DNA of 36,066 bases from Rhodobiaceae bacterium UBA7804 (GTDB taxonomy: Bacteria; Pseudomonadota; Alphaproteobacteria; Parvibaculales; Parvibaculaceae), in contig DLCG01000009.1 in assembly GCA_002480495.1 (NCBI GenBank), forward strand, positions 114,024-150,089, given 5' to 3'. A program made the position numbers and the translations under genes. The notes beneath the pieces are model-generated. The model was not told the DNA's origin. It did not search any database and saw only the letters and a list, made by a program, of their open reading frames with translations. Below, in pieces: positions 1-7,851 of the stretch (the first letter of the stretch is position 1; every line of letters starts with the position of its first letter).

Positions 1-1
1 C

Positions 2-199
2 CCCGCCGAAACCAAGGCGGGCAAGACCATCACCATCGGCGACACGACGGTGACGCTCGGCCAGACGGAAGAAGAGAACCAGCCCTGGCAGCCCTTCAAC
101 CGCCAGTTCGGCGACTATGACAGCCTCGCCCGCGAGGACCCCCCGCGCGAAAGCGGCAATCCCATGCAGTTCAAATGCTATGCGGATGGCTGCTACTGA
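2..199 (+). CDS. C-terminal end of an unknown protein (5' truncated by window)
   Basis: An open frame runs from the window edge to a TGA at 197-199 and gives about 65 residues. The visible part is polar and contains a TITIGDTTVTLG stretch that could be a beta-rich segment. It ends in FKCYADGCY, with two cysteines close to the C-terminus that could form a disulfide if the protein is exported. The start and most of the protein lie outside the window, so no family can be named. It is co-directional with the secreted-protein gene starting 89 bases downstream. Reading it as coding rests on the unbroken frame and plausible composition only. Confidence 0.6.
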   Translation, partial: PAETKAGKTITIGDTTVTLGQTEEENQPWQPFNRQFGDYDSLAREDPPRESGNPMQFKCYADGCY

Positions 200-243
200 G
201 AACGGCGCGGCAAGGGGCGGACAAGCCAGCGCCCCCTTGCTAA

Positions 244-260
244 GGTTGCCGCCCGCAACC
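244..260 (+). terminator. Possible weak terminator stem-loop
   Basis: GGTTGC and GCAACC form a perfect 6-bp stem around a CGCCC loop, between the first partial gene and the next one. A second small hairpin (CCGG AATG CCGG) follows at once. No U-run follows directly, although an A/T-rich stretch begins about 10 bases later, so terminator function is uncertain. Confidence 0.3.
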
Positions 261-288
261 GGAATGCCGGAAAATCGTTATTTTCTTC

Positions 289-1209
289 ATGCCCCGCCGA
301 CACAAGATCCTCGCCGCGCCGACGGCTCTCAGGCCGACGCCCGTTCCGGCGCTCGCCCTGGCGCTGACACTGTTCGGCGCGGGCCTGCCGCTCATGGAAA
401 CCGGCCCCGCCGCAGCGCAGGTCTGGGAGCCGGGCGACCCGCCGAGAGAAGCCTACGGGCTTCCCGGCGAGGAGCCGCGGGTGCCGGACGCACCGCCCGA
501 CACGCAAACGCAGGCCGGTGAAACGCAGGCCAGTGAAACACAGGTCGGGATGATGCCCGTGGCGGAGCCCGGCGACCGCGAGGAAGAAAAGACGGCACAG
601 CCTTCCGGCACGCCGCTGGCGCCGAAGCGCGAGGCGGAGCAGACAACTGCCGAACCGGAGGCGGCCGACAGAATCGAGGCGAGCGATCCCGAGGATTTCC
701 TCTGTGCCCGCGCGCCGGCAGGCAAGGCCGCAACCGTGCCTTCGCCTTTCGACCGCTGGCTGGTGCGCGTGTGCTCGCCAAGGGGGCAGGCGCTGGTGCC
801 GGTGCTCGGCGAGGCCTGGGTGGCGCATAATTCCGCCGACCCCGTTTCCATTCTGGCGATGCCGCCAGGCGCCGTGCCACCGCCGACGGCAGGGGCCTTC
901 GACGCACGCTACGACATCCGCTTCGACATTCTGGAGGGCGGCAAGGCGGAGGGCGAAAGGCTGAGGCGGGCGGAAGCCCTGCTGGCGGCAGCGACGCCAG
1001 CAGGCGAAACGCCGTTCAAGCCGGACGCCATCTGGCAGCTCGATGCGGTGAGCAACGTGGCCGCCACGCGCTACAATCTCTTTTTCTATCTGTCGGGAGA
1101 GAGACCCGGACGGATCATCGCCTGTCTCGACCAGTGCCGTCAGGCGCTCTTTCTCGACGTGCTGACGGGACAGGAAGCGAAAGAAGCGCTCGGGCAGCAG
1201 AGCCGATAA
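289..1209 (+). CDS. Secreted protein of unknown function
   Basis: 306 residues. The N-terminus has basic residues and then a hydrophobic stretch (ALALALTLFGAGL, about residues 23-35), with a likely signal peptidase site after PAAAQ near residue 44, so export to the periplasm is expected. Residues about 45-140 are Pro/Glu/Thr/Gln-rich, low in complexity, and contain short tandem repeats (GETQA/SETQV). The C-terminal part (about 150-300) looks globular and carries several cysteines (LCARAP, VCSPRG, ACLDQC) that could pair. The Cys pattern and alphaproteobacterial setting recall small secreted IalB-like proteins, but I cannot establish homology. No strong Shine-Dalgarno is visible before 289. 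A later ATG at 391 would lose the signal peptide, so 289 is preferred. Confidence 0.7.
   Translation: MPRRHKILAAPTALRPTPVPALALALTLFGAGLPLMETGPAAAQVWEPGDPPREAYGLPGEEPRVPDAPPDTQTQAGETQASETQVGMMPVAEPGDREEEKTAQPSGTPLAPKREAEQTTAEPEAADRIEASDPEDFLCARAPAGKAATVPSPFDRWLVRVCSPRGQALVPVLGEAWVAHNSADPVSILAMPPGAVPPPTAGAFDARYDIRFDILEGGKAEGERLRRAEALLAAATPAGETPFKPDAIWQLDAVSNVAATRYNLFFYLSGERPGRIIACLDQCRQALFLDVLTGQEAKEALGQQSR
508..547 (+). repeat. Short 15-bp tandem repeat inside the secreted-protein gene
   Basis: The unit ACGCAGGCCGGTGAA is present about 2.7 times: an exact unit at 508, a one-mismatch unit at 523 and a partial diverged unit at 538. It is in frame, encodes repeated (G/S)ETQ(A/V) and lies in the disordered linker after the signal peptide. 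Confidence 0.7.
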
Positions 1210-1211
1210 AA

Positions 1212-1240
1212 TTGACACATATCGTGCCGATAGATAGAAG
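1212..1240 (+). promoter_or_regulatory. Candidate sigma-70 promoter for the GST gene
   Basis: A perfect TTGACA -35 (1212-1217) starts two bases after the upstream stop codon. A weak TAGAAG -10 (1235-1240) follows at 17-bp spacing. The -10 is poor, so this is a suggestion only. Confidence 0.35.
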
Positions 1241-1248
1241 CGTGGCGA

Positions 1249-1266
1249 TCCTCCCGCCGGGGAGGA
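1249..1266 (+). promoter_or_regulatory. Stem-loop in leader of the GST gene
   Basis: TCCTCCC and GGGAGGA form a perfect 7-bp stem with a GCCG loop, 30 bases upstream of the GST start codon. The right arm is purine-rich and ribosome-site-like but too far from the start to act as its Shine-Dalgarno. It could be a leader hairpin or a weak terminator for the gene before. Confidence 0.35.
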
Positions 1267-1296
1267 CGACCAAAGAAGGGGAGCGGAACGCAGACC

Positions 1297-2403
1297 ATGA
1301 CCAGGGGCTATGAATTCTACGGCGCGGAAGTCAGCTATTTCTCGGGCAAGGTGCGCGCCTATATGCGCTACAAGCGTATTCCCTTTTCCGAGATCACGCC
1401 GACGCGCGACATCTATCGCAACGTGATCCTGGCGCGGGTCGGCTGGCCGGTGATTCCGGTCATGGTGACGCCGGAAGACGAGACCTGGCAGGATTCCACC
1501 GAGATCATCGACAATTTCGAGACAAGGTTTCCCGACCCTTCCATCTATCCGCAAGGCCCGCGGCAGAAATTTGCCGCACTTCTCATCGAGGTGTGGGCGG
1601 ACGAATGGCTGAAGATTCCGGCCATGCATTACCGCTGGACGAAGAATCGCGACTTCGCCATCGCCGAATTCGGGCGGCTGTCGCGCCCCGACCTCGACGA
1701 GGCGGGCCAGCGCGCGACGGGCGAGGAAACGGCGAAACCCTTTGCCGGCGCCCTGCCCGCACTCGGCGTGACGCCGGTGACGGGACCCGCCATCGAAAAG
1801 AGCTATGAGGGGCTTCTCGCCGAGCTCAATGCGCATTTCTCGAACCATGATTTCCTTTTCGGTTCGCGGCCTTCCATCGCGGATTTCGGACTTTACGGAC
1901 CGCTCTATGCGCACCAGTACCGCGACCCGGCATCCGGCGAGATCATGAAGCGGATTGCGCCGAAGGTGGCCGAATGGGTCCAGCGCATGACGAAGCCGCC
2001 GCATCCCAAGGGCGGCGAGTTCCTGAAGAACGACGAGATGCCGGAAACGCTTGCACCCGTCCTTCAACGGATCATGCGGGAATATCTGCCGGTTCTTCTC
2101 AAGACGGCCGACGCGCTGAAACGCCACGTGGAAGCCCATCCCGAACTGATCGCCGGCAAGGAGCCGCTGCCGCGCGCGCTCGGAATGCATGAATTCGAGC
2201 TCGAGGGCGCAAGGGAGAAGCGCGCGATCTTCACCTTCGATCTCTGGATGCTTCAAAGGCCGCTCGATTTTCTCGCCGCGTTGCGCGGAAGCGAGCGCGA
2301 AGCCGTCCTTTCCATGCTAAAAGAGGCGGGAGGGGAGCAGCTTGCCAGCTTCCCTCCCTATCCGCGCCTGACAAGGCGCCAGTTCAAAGTGGTACTCGAA
2401 TGA
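1297..2403 (+). CDS. Glutathione S-transferase family protein with long C-terminal extension
   Basis: 368 residues. Residues about 3-80 read as a GST N-terminal thioredoxin-fold domain: a short first strand, YFSGKVRAYM at the position of the catalytic/GSH-contact loop, the cis-proline region PVIPVMV, and QDSTEII in place of the usual E-S-x-A-I glutathione-binding turn. Residues about 95-240 are helical and contain GSRPSIADFGLYGPLY, the typical C-domain N-capping segment (S-I-A-D). A further ~130 residues extend past a normal ~200-220-residue GST. Substrate unknown. The stop codon overlaps an ATG (ATGA, 2400-2403) that could start a longer form of the following ferritin-like gene, suggesting co-transcription and perhaps a shared role in oxidative or xenobiotic stress (inference). 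Confidence 0.85.
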   Translation: MTRGYEFYGAEVSYFSGKVRAYMRYKRIPFSEITPTRDIYRNVILARVGWPVIPVMVTPEDETWQDSTEIIDNFETRFPDPSIYPQGPRQKFAALLIEVWADEWLKIPAMHYRWTKNRDFAIAEFGRLSRPDLDEAGQRATGEETAKPFAGALPALGVTPVTGPAIEKSYEGLLAELNAHFSNHDFLFGSRPSIADFGLYGPLYAHQYRDPASGEIMKRIAPKVAEWVQRMTKPPHPKGGEFLKNDEMPETLAPVLQRIMREYLPVLLKTADALKRHVEAHPELIAGKEPLPRALGMHEFELEGAREKRAIFTFDLWMLQRPLDFLAALRGSEREAVLSMLKEAGGEQLASFPPYPRLTRRQFKVVLE

Positions 2404-2525
2404 AGGAAGGCGGTTTCTTCTCGCGGCTCTTCGGACGACGACGCGGCCCCTCGCAGGGGCAGGCGCAAGCACCGGACACCGCACAGGAAGCACCGCCGGA
2501 ATTTCCCAAGCCAAGAGGAGCGTCC

Positions 2526-2807
2526 ATGTCGAGCGAAGGCCTGCACGAAGAGAACCTGTCCCCGGAAGCGCTGAACCTGCATCGCGCCATCGTATCGCTG
2601 ATGGAAGAGCTCGAAGCTGTGGACTGGTACAACCAGCGCGCCGAGGCCTGCACCGATCCAGAGCTCAGGAAGATTCTCGAGCACAATCGCGACGAGGAAA
2701 TCGAGCATGCGGTGATGGTGCTCGAATGGCTCCGCCGCAACAACAAGGTGTTCGACGAGGAACTGCGCGACCGCCTGTTCAAGGATGGGTCGATCGGGAA
2801 GGACTGA
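2526..2807 (+). CDS. Encapsulated-ferritin-type (EncFtn) ferritin-like protein
   Basis: 93 residues from the ATG at 2526. The sequence matches the EncFtn family, half-ferritins that dimerise to build a di-iron ferroxidase site: MEELEAVDWYNQR (Glu27, Glu28, Glu30, Trp34, Tyr35) and HNRDEEIEHA followed by LEWLRR (Glu58, His61). The expected iron ligands are all present. In studied members the protein is packed inside an encapsulin nanocompartment for iron storage. The start at 2526 is preferred because AGAGGAG (2514-2520) sits 5 bases upstream and the family usually begins at this point. An in-frame ATG at 2400 overlaps the GST stop and would add 42 Arg/Pro/Gln-rich residues. The tail is short (LFKDGSIGKD) and lacks a clear long linker plus targeting peptide. 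No encapsulin shell gene lies nearby. Confidence 0.88.
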   Translation: MSSEGLHEENLSPEALNLHRAIVSLMEELEAVDWYNQRAEACTDPELRKILEHNRDEEIEHAVMVLEWLRRNNKVFDEELRDRLFKDGSIGKD

Positions 2808-2816
2808 CGGAATTTC

Positions 2817-3605
2817 CTACCGCACCTGACCGCCATCGACGACGAGAACCTCGCCGGTGATGAAGGACGCGCGGGGGCTGGCGAGGAAGGTCGCGGCGTC
2901 GGCGATTTCCTCGACCGTGCCGAAGCGGCGGAGCGCGACCTCGCGCTTGATCCAGCGCTCCCAGGCTTCCGGGCGCTCCTTCGTGTTTTTGTCCCACACA
3001 CCGCCTTCGAAGAGAATGTTGCCGGGCGCGATGGCGTTGACGCGGAGCCCCTCCTTCCCGACGAATTTCGCGAGCTGGCGCGTCAGGTGATTGATGCCCG
3101 CCTTCGACGCCGCATAGGTGAGCGAGGTGCCCATGGCATCGACGCCCGCGATGGAGGAAATCAGGATGAGGTTTGCATGTTCGCGCGTTTCGCGCGGGCG
3201 TTTCAGGATGCGGCGCGCGGCCTCGCGGGCGAGATAGACGGAGCCGAAGAGGTTCTGCTTCATGTCGGCGTCCCAGTCCTCGTCCGAAATATCGAAGCCG
3301 AGCGGCGCACGCGACAGGCCGACATTCGCGATGGCGCAGTGAAGGGGCCCGAGCTTTGCCTCCGCCGCGTCGAGCGCGGCGGCGATTTCCCCGCTCGCCG
3401 TCATGTCGCCCGCGACGGTGAAGATATTTTCCGGCTTCACGCCTTCGGCGATCAGCGCCTCGCGCGCCTCGTCGAGCGATTTCTCGCCGCGCGCGGCCAT
3501 ACCGACTTTCGCGCCCTCGGCAGCGAAGGCACGCGCCATGCCGAAGCCGATGCCGCGGCTCGCGCCGGCGATGAAGACATGCTTGGCCGTCAGTTCGAGA
3601 TTCAT
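2817..3605 (-). CDS. Short-chain dehydrogenase/reductase (SDR)
   Basis: 262 residues, a normal length for a classical SDR. The NAD(P)-binding motif is GASRGIG (Gly14, Gly18, Gly20), with IANVG in place of the NNAG motif. The catalytic Ser-Tyr-Lys set is visible as LILISS and TYAASKAG, and APGNI and the C-terminal ITGEVLVVDGG are typical of the family. It should interconvert an alcohol and a ketone using NAD(P)H, with substrate unknown. The frame extends upstream to 3764, but MNLEL at 3605 is chosen because it is preceded by GGGGAGGG and fits the family N-terminus. The gene is convergent with the EncFtn gene (9 bases between stops) and divergent from the crotonase operon (157 bases), so a shared control region with that operon is possible. 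Confidence 0.9.
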   Translation of the reverse strand: MNLELTAKHVFIAGASRGIGFGMARAFAAEGAKVGMAARGEKSLDEAREALIAEGVKPENIFTVAGDMTASGEIAAALDAAEAKLGPLHCAIANVGLSRAPLGFDISDEDWDADMKQNLFGSVYLAREAARRILKRPRETREHANLILISSIAGVDAMGTSLTYAASKAGINHLTRQLAKFVGKEGLRVNAIAPGNILFEGGVWDKNTKERPEAWERWIKREVALRRFGTVEEIADAATFLASPRASFITGEVLVVDGGQVR

Positions 3606-3762
3606 GGAGCCCTCCCCTGTTCGCATTGGCCGCAAGGGTAGCGGCGGTGGCGGGACATGCAAGCGACGCAGCGTCAGGCTGGCCGGGTGCGGGCTCCATT
3701 GCGGGGGCAAGCGGGGCTCCCTAGACTTTCGCCCAAAGAAAATGCCCGGGAGGAGGAACCCC

Positions 3763-4575
3763 ATGGACTACCAGCAGATCAAGACCGAGAAGCGCGGCAA
3801 TATCCTCATCATCACGCTGAACCGGCCGGACCGGCTGAACGCCTGGACAGGACGCATGGCGGCGGAACAGGCGGACGCCATCAAAAAGGCCAATGACGAT
3901 CCCGATATCGGCGCCATCGTGATGACGGGCGAAGGCCGCGGCTTCTGCGCGGGCGCGGATATAAGCGACACGTTCCAGTCGCGGATCGACGGCGAGGACC
4001 GCAACAACGACAATGGCGGCATGCCGGGCGATGTGGACTGGATCGAGCTCGTGCGATCCTCGAAGCCGATGATCGCGGCGGTGAACGGACCGGCAGTCGG
4101 CATCGGCGTCACCATGATCCTGCCCTTCGACGTGATCGTCGCGGCGGAGGAAGCGAAATTCGGCATGGTGTTCGTGAAGATGGGGATCGTGCCCGAGCTT
4201 GCCTCGTCGCATTTCCTCGTCAGCCGGATGGGCTGGGGCCATGCGAACGAGATGATGCTTTCGGGGCGGCTCTACCCGGCGACGGAAGCAAAGGAAAAGG
4301 GGCTCTGCGAATATGTGGTGCCGGGGGCGACGCTGCTCGACAAGGCGCTGGAGATCGCGGGCACCATCGCGGAGAACCCGTCGCGCCAGCTTCGCATGAC
4401 GAAGCAGCTCATCTCGCAGAATGCCTGCGAGACCGACATGAAGGCGGCGCAGAAGCGCGAAATCGACGCGCTGAAGATCTGCTACACCTCCGCCGAACAC
4501 AAGGAGGCCGTGGACGCCTTCCTCAACAAGCGCAAGCCCGACTTCAGGAAAGCCGCGCAACGGGCGGCGGAGTGA
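3763..4575 (+). CDS. Enoyl-CoA hydratase/isomerase family protein, isomerase-like active site
   Basis: 270 residues, crotonase fold. GRGFCAGADI (about 59-67) forms the oxyanion hole that binds the acyl-CoA thioester, and NGPAVGIG forms the second backbone loop. The two hydratase glutamates are absent: the GGGxE position reads as Thr and the QPE position is replaced within FGMVFVKMG. A glutamate is present further on in IVPELASS, the position used by many delta3,delta2-enoyl-CoA isomerases. I infer isomerase-type chemistry, or another crotonase reaction, rather than classical hydration. The start has a strong GGGAGGAGGAAC ribosome site. It is the first gene of a three-gene operon, followed after 4 bases by an alpha/beta hydrolase. 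Confidence 0.88.
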   Translation: MDYQQIKTEKRGNILIITLNRPDRLNAWTGRMAAEQADAIKKANDDPDIGAIVMTGEGRGFCAGADISDTFQSRIDGEDRNNDNGGMPGDVDWIELVRSSKPMIAAVNGPAVGIGVTMILPFDVIVAAEEAKFGMVFVKMGIVPELASSHFLVSRMGWGHANEMMLSGRLYPATEAKEKGLCEYVVPGATLLDKALEIAGTIAENPSRQLRMTKQLISQNACETDMKAAQKREIDALKICYTSAEHKEAVDAFLNKRKPDFRKAAQRAAE

Positions 4576-4579
4576 TCTC

Positions 4580-5746
4580 ATGACATACGAGGTCGAGCGC
4601 ATTCCCTTTCACCTGCACTGGCAGGAGAGTTCCCCTTTCAAGGAAACCTATGCGGGCGCGCTCGACACCATCGTCGTCGAAGGCCAGCACCTGAAGCCGA
4701 AGGGCGCGACGTCGAAGACGGTGCTGATCTTCATGCATCCGACGGGGACGATGAACCTGCTGCCGATGCCGAATGCGCTCGCCGCCGCAGGCATTCCCTG
4801 CCTCACCTGCGGGAGCCGCTATCCGCATAATGACAGCGCGCTCATCATGGAGAAGGTGCTGCTCGATCTCGGGCATTATGTGGCTTACGCGAAGGAGAAG
4901 CTCGGCTACGAGAAGGTGGTGATGGCGGGATGGTCCGGGGGCGGATCGCTTTCGATGTTCTATCAGGCCCAAGCCGAGAAGCCGACCATCACGGCGACAC
5001 CCTGGGGCGACCCCGTGGATGTTGCGGGCGCGGGGCTCATCCCCGCCGACGCCGTGCTGCAGCTTGCGGCGCATGTGAGCCGCGCGATCACGCTGACCGA
5101 GTGGCTGGACCCTTCGATCCGCAACGAGCTCGACCCCGACGACCGGGACGTGGAACTCGATCTCTACGATCCGCGCAATCCGAATCAGCCGCCCTATACG
5201 GACGAGTATCTCGAACGCTTCCGGGCAGCGCAGATTGCGCGTTCGGGCCGCATCGACGCCTGGGTGCGCGGCACGCTGGAACGCCTGAAGCGGGAGGGGC
5301 GGGGCACGGAAGAACGCGCCTTCGTGGTTCACGGGACGATGGCGGACCCGCGCTGGCTCGACCTTTCCATCGACCCGAACGACCGGAAAGGGCCGAACTG
5401 GTGCTTCATGGGCGACCCGAAGACGGTCAACATGATGCCGGCCGGCCTTGCGCGCTACTCGTCGCTCCGGGCCTGGCTTTCGCAATGGTCCTACCGGGAA
5501 AGCCGGGCGAACGGGCCTAAATGCGCCGGGGACATTTCCGTGCCCGTGCTGGTCATCGAGAACAGCGCGGATGATGGCTGCACGCCCTCCCATGCCGCGC
5601 GCATCTATGCAGGCGTGCAACATGACGACAAGGAACTTCATGTCGTGAAGGGCGCGACGCATTATTATATTGGCCAGCCAGACAAGATGGCGGAAGCTGT
5701 CGCCATCGTGGCCGCGTGGCTCAAGAAGAAAAAACTGCTGGATTGA
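4580..5746 (+). CDS. Alpha/beta hydrolase (unassigned family)
   Basis: 388 residues. The nucleophile elbow is GWSGGG (Ser119), preceded by a strand (KVVMA). HPTG near residue 53 probably forms the oxyanion-hole loop. The acid is likely within the ENSADDGCTPSH segment and the catalytic His in KGATHYY near the C-terminus, so the triad looks complete. A large cap region lies between (about 140-300). There is no signal peptide, so the enzyme is cytoplasmic. The substrate is not identifiable from sequence. Its place 4 bases after a crotonase and 5 bases before a second hydrolase suggests hydrolysis of an ester or thioester in acyl-CoA or ring-derived metabolism. The gene contains a CTTGG-free, ordinary GC-rich composition like its neighbours. 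Confidence 0.82.
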   Translation: MTYEVERIPFHLHWQESSPFKETYAGALDTIVVEGQHLKPKGATSKTVLIFMHPTGTMNLLPMPNALAAAGIPCLTCGSRYPHNDSALIMEKVLLDLGHYVAYAKEKLGYEKVVMAGWSGGGSLSMFYQAQAEKPTITATPWGDPVDVAGAGLIPADAVLQLAAHVSRAITLTEWLDPSIRNELDPDDRDVELDLYDPRNPNQPPYTDEYLERFRAAQIARSGRIDAWVRGTLERLKREGRGTEERAFVVHGTMADPRWLDLSIDPNDRKGPNWCFMGDPKTVNMMPAGLARYSSLRAWLSQWSYRESRANGPKCAGDISVPVLVIENSADDGCTPSHAARIYAGVQHDDKELHVVKGATHYYIGQPDKMAEAVAIVAAWLKKKKLLD

Positions 5747-5751
5747 ACTTC

Positions 5752-6672
5752 ATGAATTCCGTTGTGCGTGAGACGCCGGCGCGGCGGCAATTGCCGCTGC
5801 CGGAGGGGACGATTTCATATCTCGAATGGGGATATGACGAACCGGGCAAGACACCCCTTCACTTCGCCCATGCCAACGGCTTCAACGCCATGACATACAG
5901 GCGCGTTCTGGCGCCGCTGGCCGACCAGTTTCATGTGCGCGCCTGGGACGCGCGGGGACACGGAGCGACGACCCTGACCGCCGATCCCGGCAATCACCGC
6001 AACTGGTATGTCTATCGCGACGACCTGATCGCCATGGCGGAAGATTTCGTGAAGGCGACGGGACGGAAGATCATTCTCGCCGGGCATTCCATGGGGGGCG
6101 CGGCGAGCGTCATGGCGGCGGCGGCGCGGCCCGACCTCGTGCGCGGGCTGGTGCTTGTCGATCCGGTGATGATCCCTTCGGGCGCGCGCCATGTGATGCT
6201 GCTGTCGCAACTCTTCGGGCTCAAGGGCAATCCGCTCGCCGACGGGGCGGAAAAGCGGCGCGCCGTCTTCCCCGACCGCGAAACCATGGTGGAGCGCTAT
6301 GCGGGACGCGGCGCCTTCCGCACATGGCCGCGCGAATTCGTGGAAGACTATGTGCAGGGAGGCACGAAGATCCGCGATGACGGGCAGGCCGAACTTCTGT
6401 GTGCGCCCGCATGGGAAGCCGCGAATTTCCGCGCGCAGGGACATAACATCACGAAATCCGTGCGCAATCTGCATGTGCCCTTCGCGATGCTTTACGCGGA
6501 GCACGGATCGACCTGCCGTCCGCCCTTCCCGATGCTTCTGAAGCGCCGAGACCCGAAGGCGCAGGTCACGCAAATTCGCGGCGCGACTCATTTCCTGCCG
6601 ATGGAATTTCCGAAGCTCGTCGCGGACGAAATCCGCGCCTTCCGCGACCGGCTGGAAGCGGAGGGACGTTAG
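5752..6672 (+). CDS. Alpha/beta hydrolase, classical type
   Basis: 306 residues. The motifs follow canonical order: HFAHANGF (oxyanion loop, about 37-44), WDARGHG, GHSMGG (nucleophile Ser113) and GATHFLPME (catalytic His near 285). This pattern is close to epoxide hydrolase/haloperoxidase-like and ester-cleaving hydrolases; a single reaction cannot be assigned. An in-frame GTG at 5716 would overlap the upstream gene and add 12 residues, but the ATG at 5752, 5 bases after the upstream stop, is simpler. The last base pairs overlap the end of the convergent acyl-CoA dehydrogenase gene (shared TTAG at 6669-6672), so there is no room for a terminator between them. It is the third gene of the crotonase-hydrolase-hydrolase operon. 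Confidence 0.85.
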   Translation: MNSVVRETPARRQLPLPEGTISYLEWGYDEPGKTPLHFAHANGFNAMTYRRVLAPLADQFHVRAWDARGHGATTLTADPGNHRNWYVYRDDLIAMAEDFVKATGRKIILAGHSMGGAASVMAAAARPDLVRGLVLVDPVMIPSGARHVMLLSQLFGLKGNPLADGAEKRRAVFPDRETMVERYAGRGAFRTWPREFVEDYVQGGTKIRDDGQAELLCAPAWEAANFRAQGHNITKSVRNLHVPFAMLYAEHGSTCRPPFPMLLKRRDPKAQVTQIRGATHFLPMEFPKLVADEIRAFRDRLEAEGR

Positions 6673-7835
6673 GCGGCTGGGCCATGTGCCTTCAGCAGCC
6701 CCGCACCGATGCGTTCGTTCATCATCTCGGTGCTGCCGTCGGTGTAGGCGGCGATCTTGGCGCAGGCGAGATGGCGGTGAAGGCCGTATTCCTCGCGGAC
6801 CCCCGCCGCACCCATCGACTGGATGCAATCGGCGAGACGGGGAAGCGTGACACGGCCGGCGAACTTCTTGGCGTGGGCGGCCGCCATGACGGCATCTTCC
6901 TCGCGGTCGATGAGATGCCCTGCATGAGCGACGAGGCCGCGGAGCGCCTCTAGATCGTTCGCGACGTCGCCGAGCGACCAGTTGAGCCCCTGATGTTCGA
7001 GAAGGGATTTGCCGAAGGCGCGGCGCTCCGCACCATAGGCGAGCGCGGTTTCGAGCGCATGGCCAAGCATGCCTACGCACATGGCGGCGACATAGACGCG
7101 CGCGCCGTTCACGCCCTTCATGGCGAGTTTGAAGGCTTCACCCGGCGGGGCGATCATGTCTTCGTCGCTCGCGAGATAGTTTTCGAGCATGAAGCCGCCC
7201 GCGCCGATGGCATGGCCGCCCATGAGATCGTAGGCGGGGCAGCGCGTGAAACCGGGCTTCCGCGCATCGACGAGGAAACAGGCGATGCCGCGCCAGCCTG
7301 CCGATACGTCCGTCTGCACATAAGTGATGAAGAGATCGGCAATGGCGGCATTGGTGATCCAGCCCTTCTCGCCGTCGAGACGCCAACCGCCTTCCACCTT
7401 TTGCGCGCTTGTGCGGATGGAGGAAAAATCGCTGCCCGCGCCGGGCTCGCTCAAGGCGGTGGCGCCGAAGAGTGCGCCAGACATGAGCGCGGGCACATGC
7501 TCCTCGCGATGCTGCGCGACGGGGGAGACGGCGAGACGCGCGGCGACGTTCTGCGTGTTCACCATCGAGAAGGTGAAGGCCATGTCGGCGCGGGACATTT
7601 CCTCGCAGAGCGCGAGCTTGACGAGATAGCGGTGGCCAAGGCCGCCCTGCTCTTTCGGCGTTTCGAGGCGGAGAAGGCCGAGGCTCGCTGCCTCGCGGAG
7701 CGCCTCGACCGGCTGGCGGCGGGCGCGCTCCCATTCGTTCGCGTGTTGCGCGACCGTGTTCGCCGTGAAGGCGGCAGCGCGGTCGAGGAATGCCGCTTCC
7801 TCCACCGTCAACGCGCTTCTCAGAAATCCTCCCAT
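6669..7835 (-). CDS. Acyl-CoA dehydrogenase with atypical catalytic base
   Basis: 388 residues, normal for the family. The N-terminal helical domain is followed by the FAD/substrate strand motif GATALSEPGAGSDFSSIRT, then EKGWITNAAIADLF, and the C-terminal helical domain with ERRAFGKSLLEHQ. It should remove 2 H from an acyl-CoA to give an enoyl-CoA and pass electrons to ETF. At the usual catalytic-base position (YEGT in MCAD-type enzymes) the sequence is YTDGSTEMMNERIG, so Asp replaces Glu. The alternative helix-G glutamate used in isovaleryl-CoA dehydrogenase-type enzymes is also absent (GVNGARVYVA). It may use Asp as base or have changed specificity. It is the last gene of the TetR-thioesterase operon, 16 bases after the third thioesterase. 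Confidence 0.9.
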   Translation of the reverse strand: MGGFLRSALTVEEAAFLDRAAAFTANTVAQHANEWERARRQPVEALREAASLGLLRLETPKEQGGLGHRYLVKLALCEEMSRADMAFTFSMVNTQNVAARLAVSPVAQHREEHVPALMSGALFGATALSEPGAGSDFSSIRTSAQKVEGGWRLDGEKGWITNAAIADLFITYVQTDVSAGWRGIACFLVDARKPGFTRCPAYDLMGGHAIGAGGFMLENYLASDEDMIAPPGEAFKLAMKGVNGARVYVAAMCVGMLGHALETALAYGAERRAFGKSLLEHQGLNWSLGDVANDLEALRGLVAHAGHLIDREEDAVMAAAHAKKFAGRVTLPRLADCIQSMGAAGVREEYGLHRHLACAKIAAYTDGSTEMMNERIGAGLLKAHGPAA

Positions 7836-7851
7836 GCCGCTCCCCTTTTTG

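Noticed and set aside
193..2256. A 687-codon open frame on the minus strand opposite the secreted-protein and GST genes
   Set aside because: It is antisense to two well-supported genes, is extremely rich in Arg/His/Gly and has no family motif. Such frames are common in GC-rich DNA.
2400..2525. The N-terminal 42-codon extension of the EncFtn gene as certain coding sequence
   Set aside because: Composition is plausible and ATGA coupling is possible, but the strong ribosome site directly before 2526 and the family start favour the shorter form. Kept as an alternative only.
2808..6672. An encapsulin shell gene downstream of the ferritin-like gene
   Set aside because: All genes there are identified as SDR, crotonase and hydrolases; none resembles an HK97-fold shell protein.
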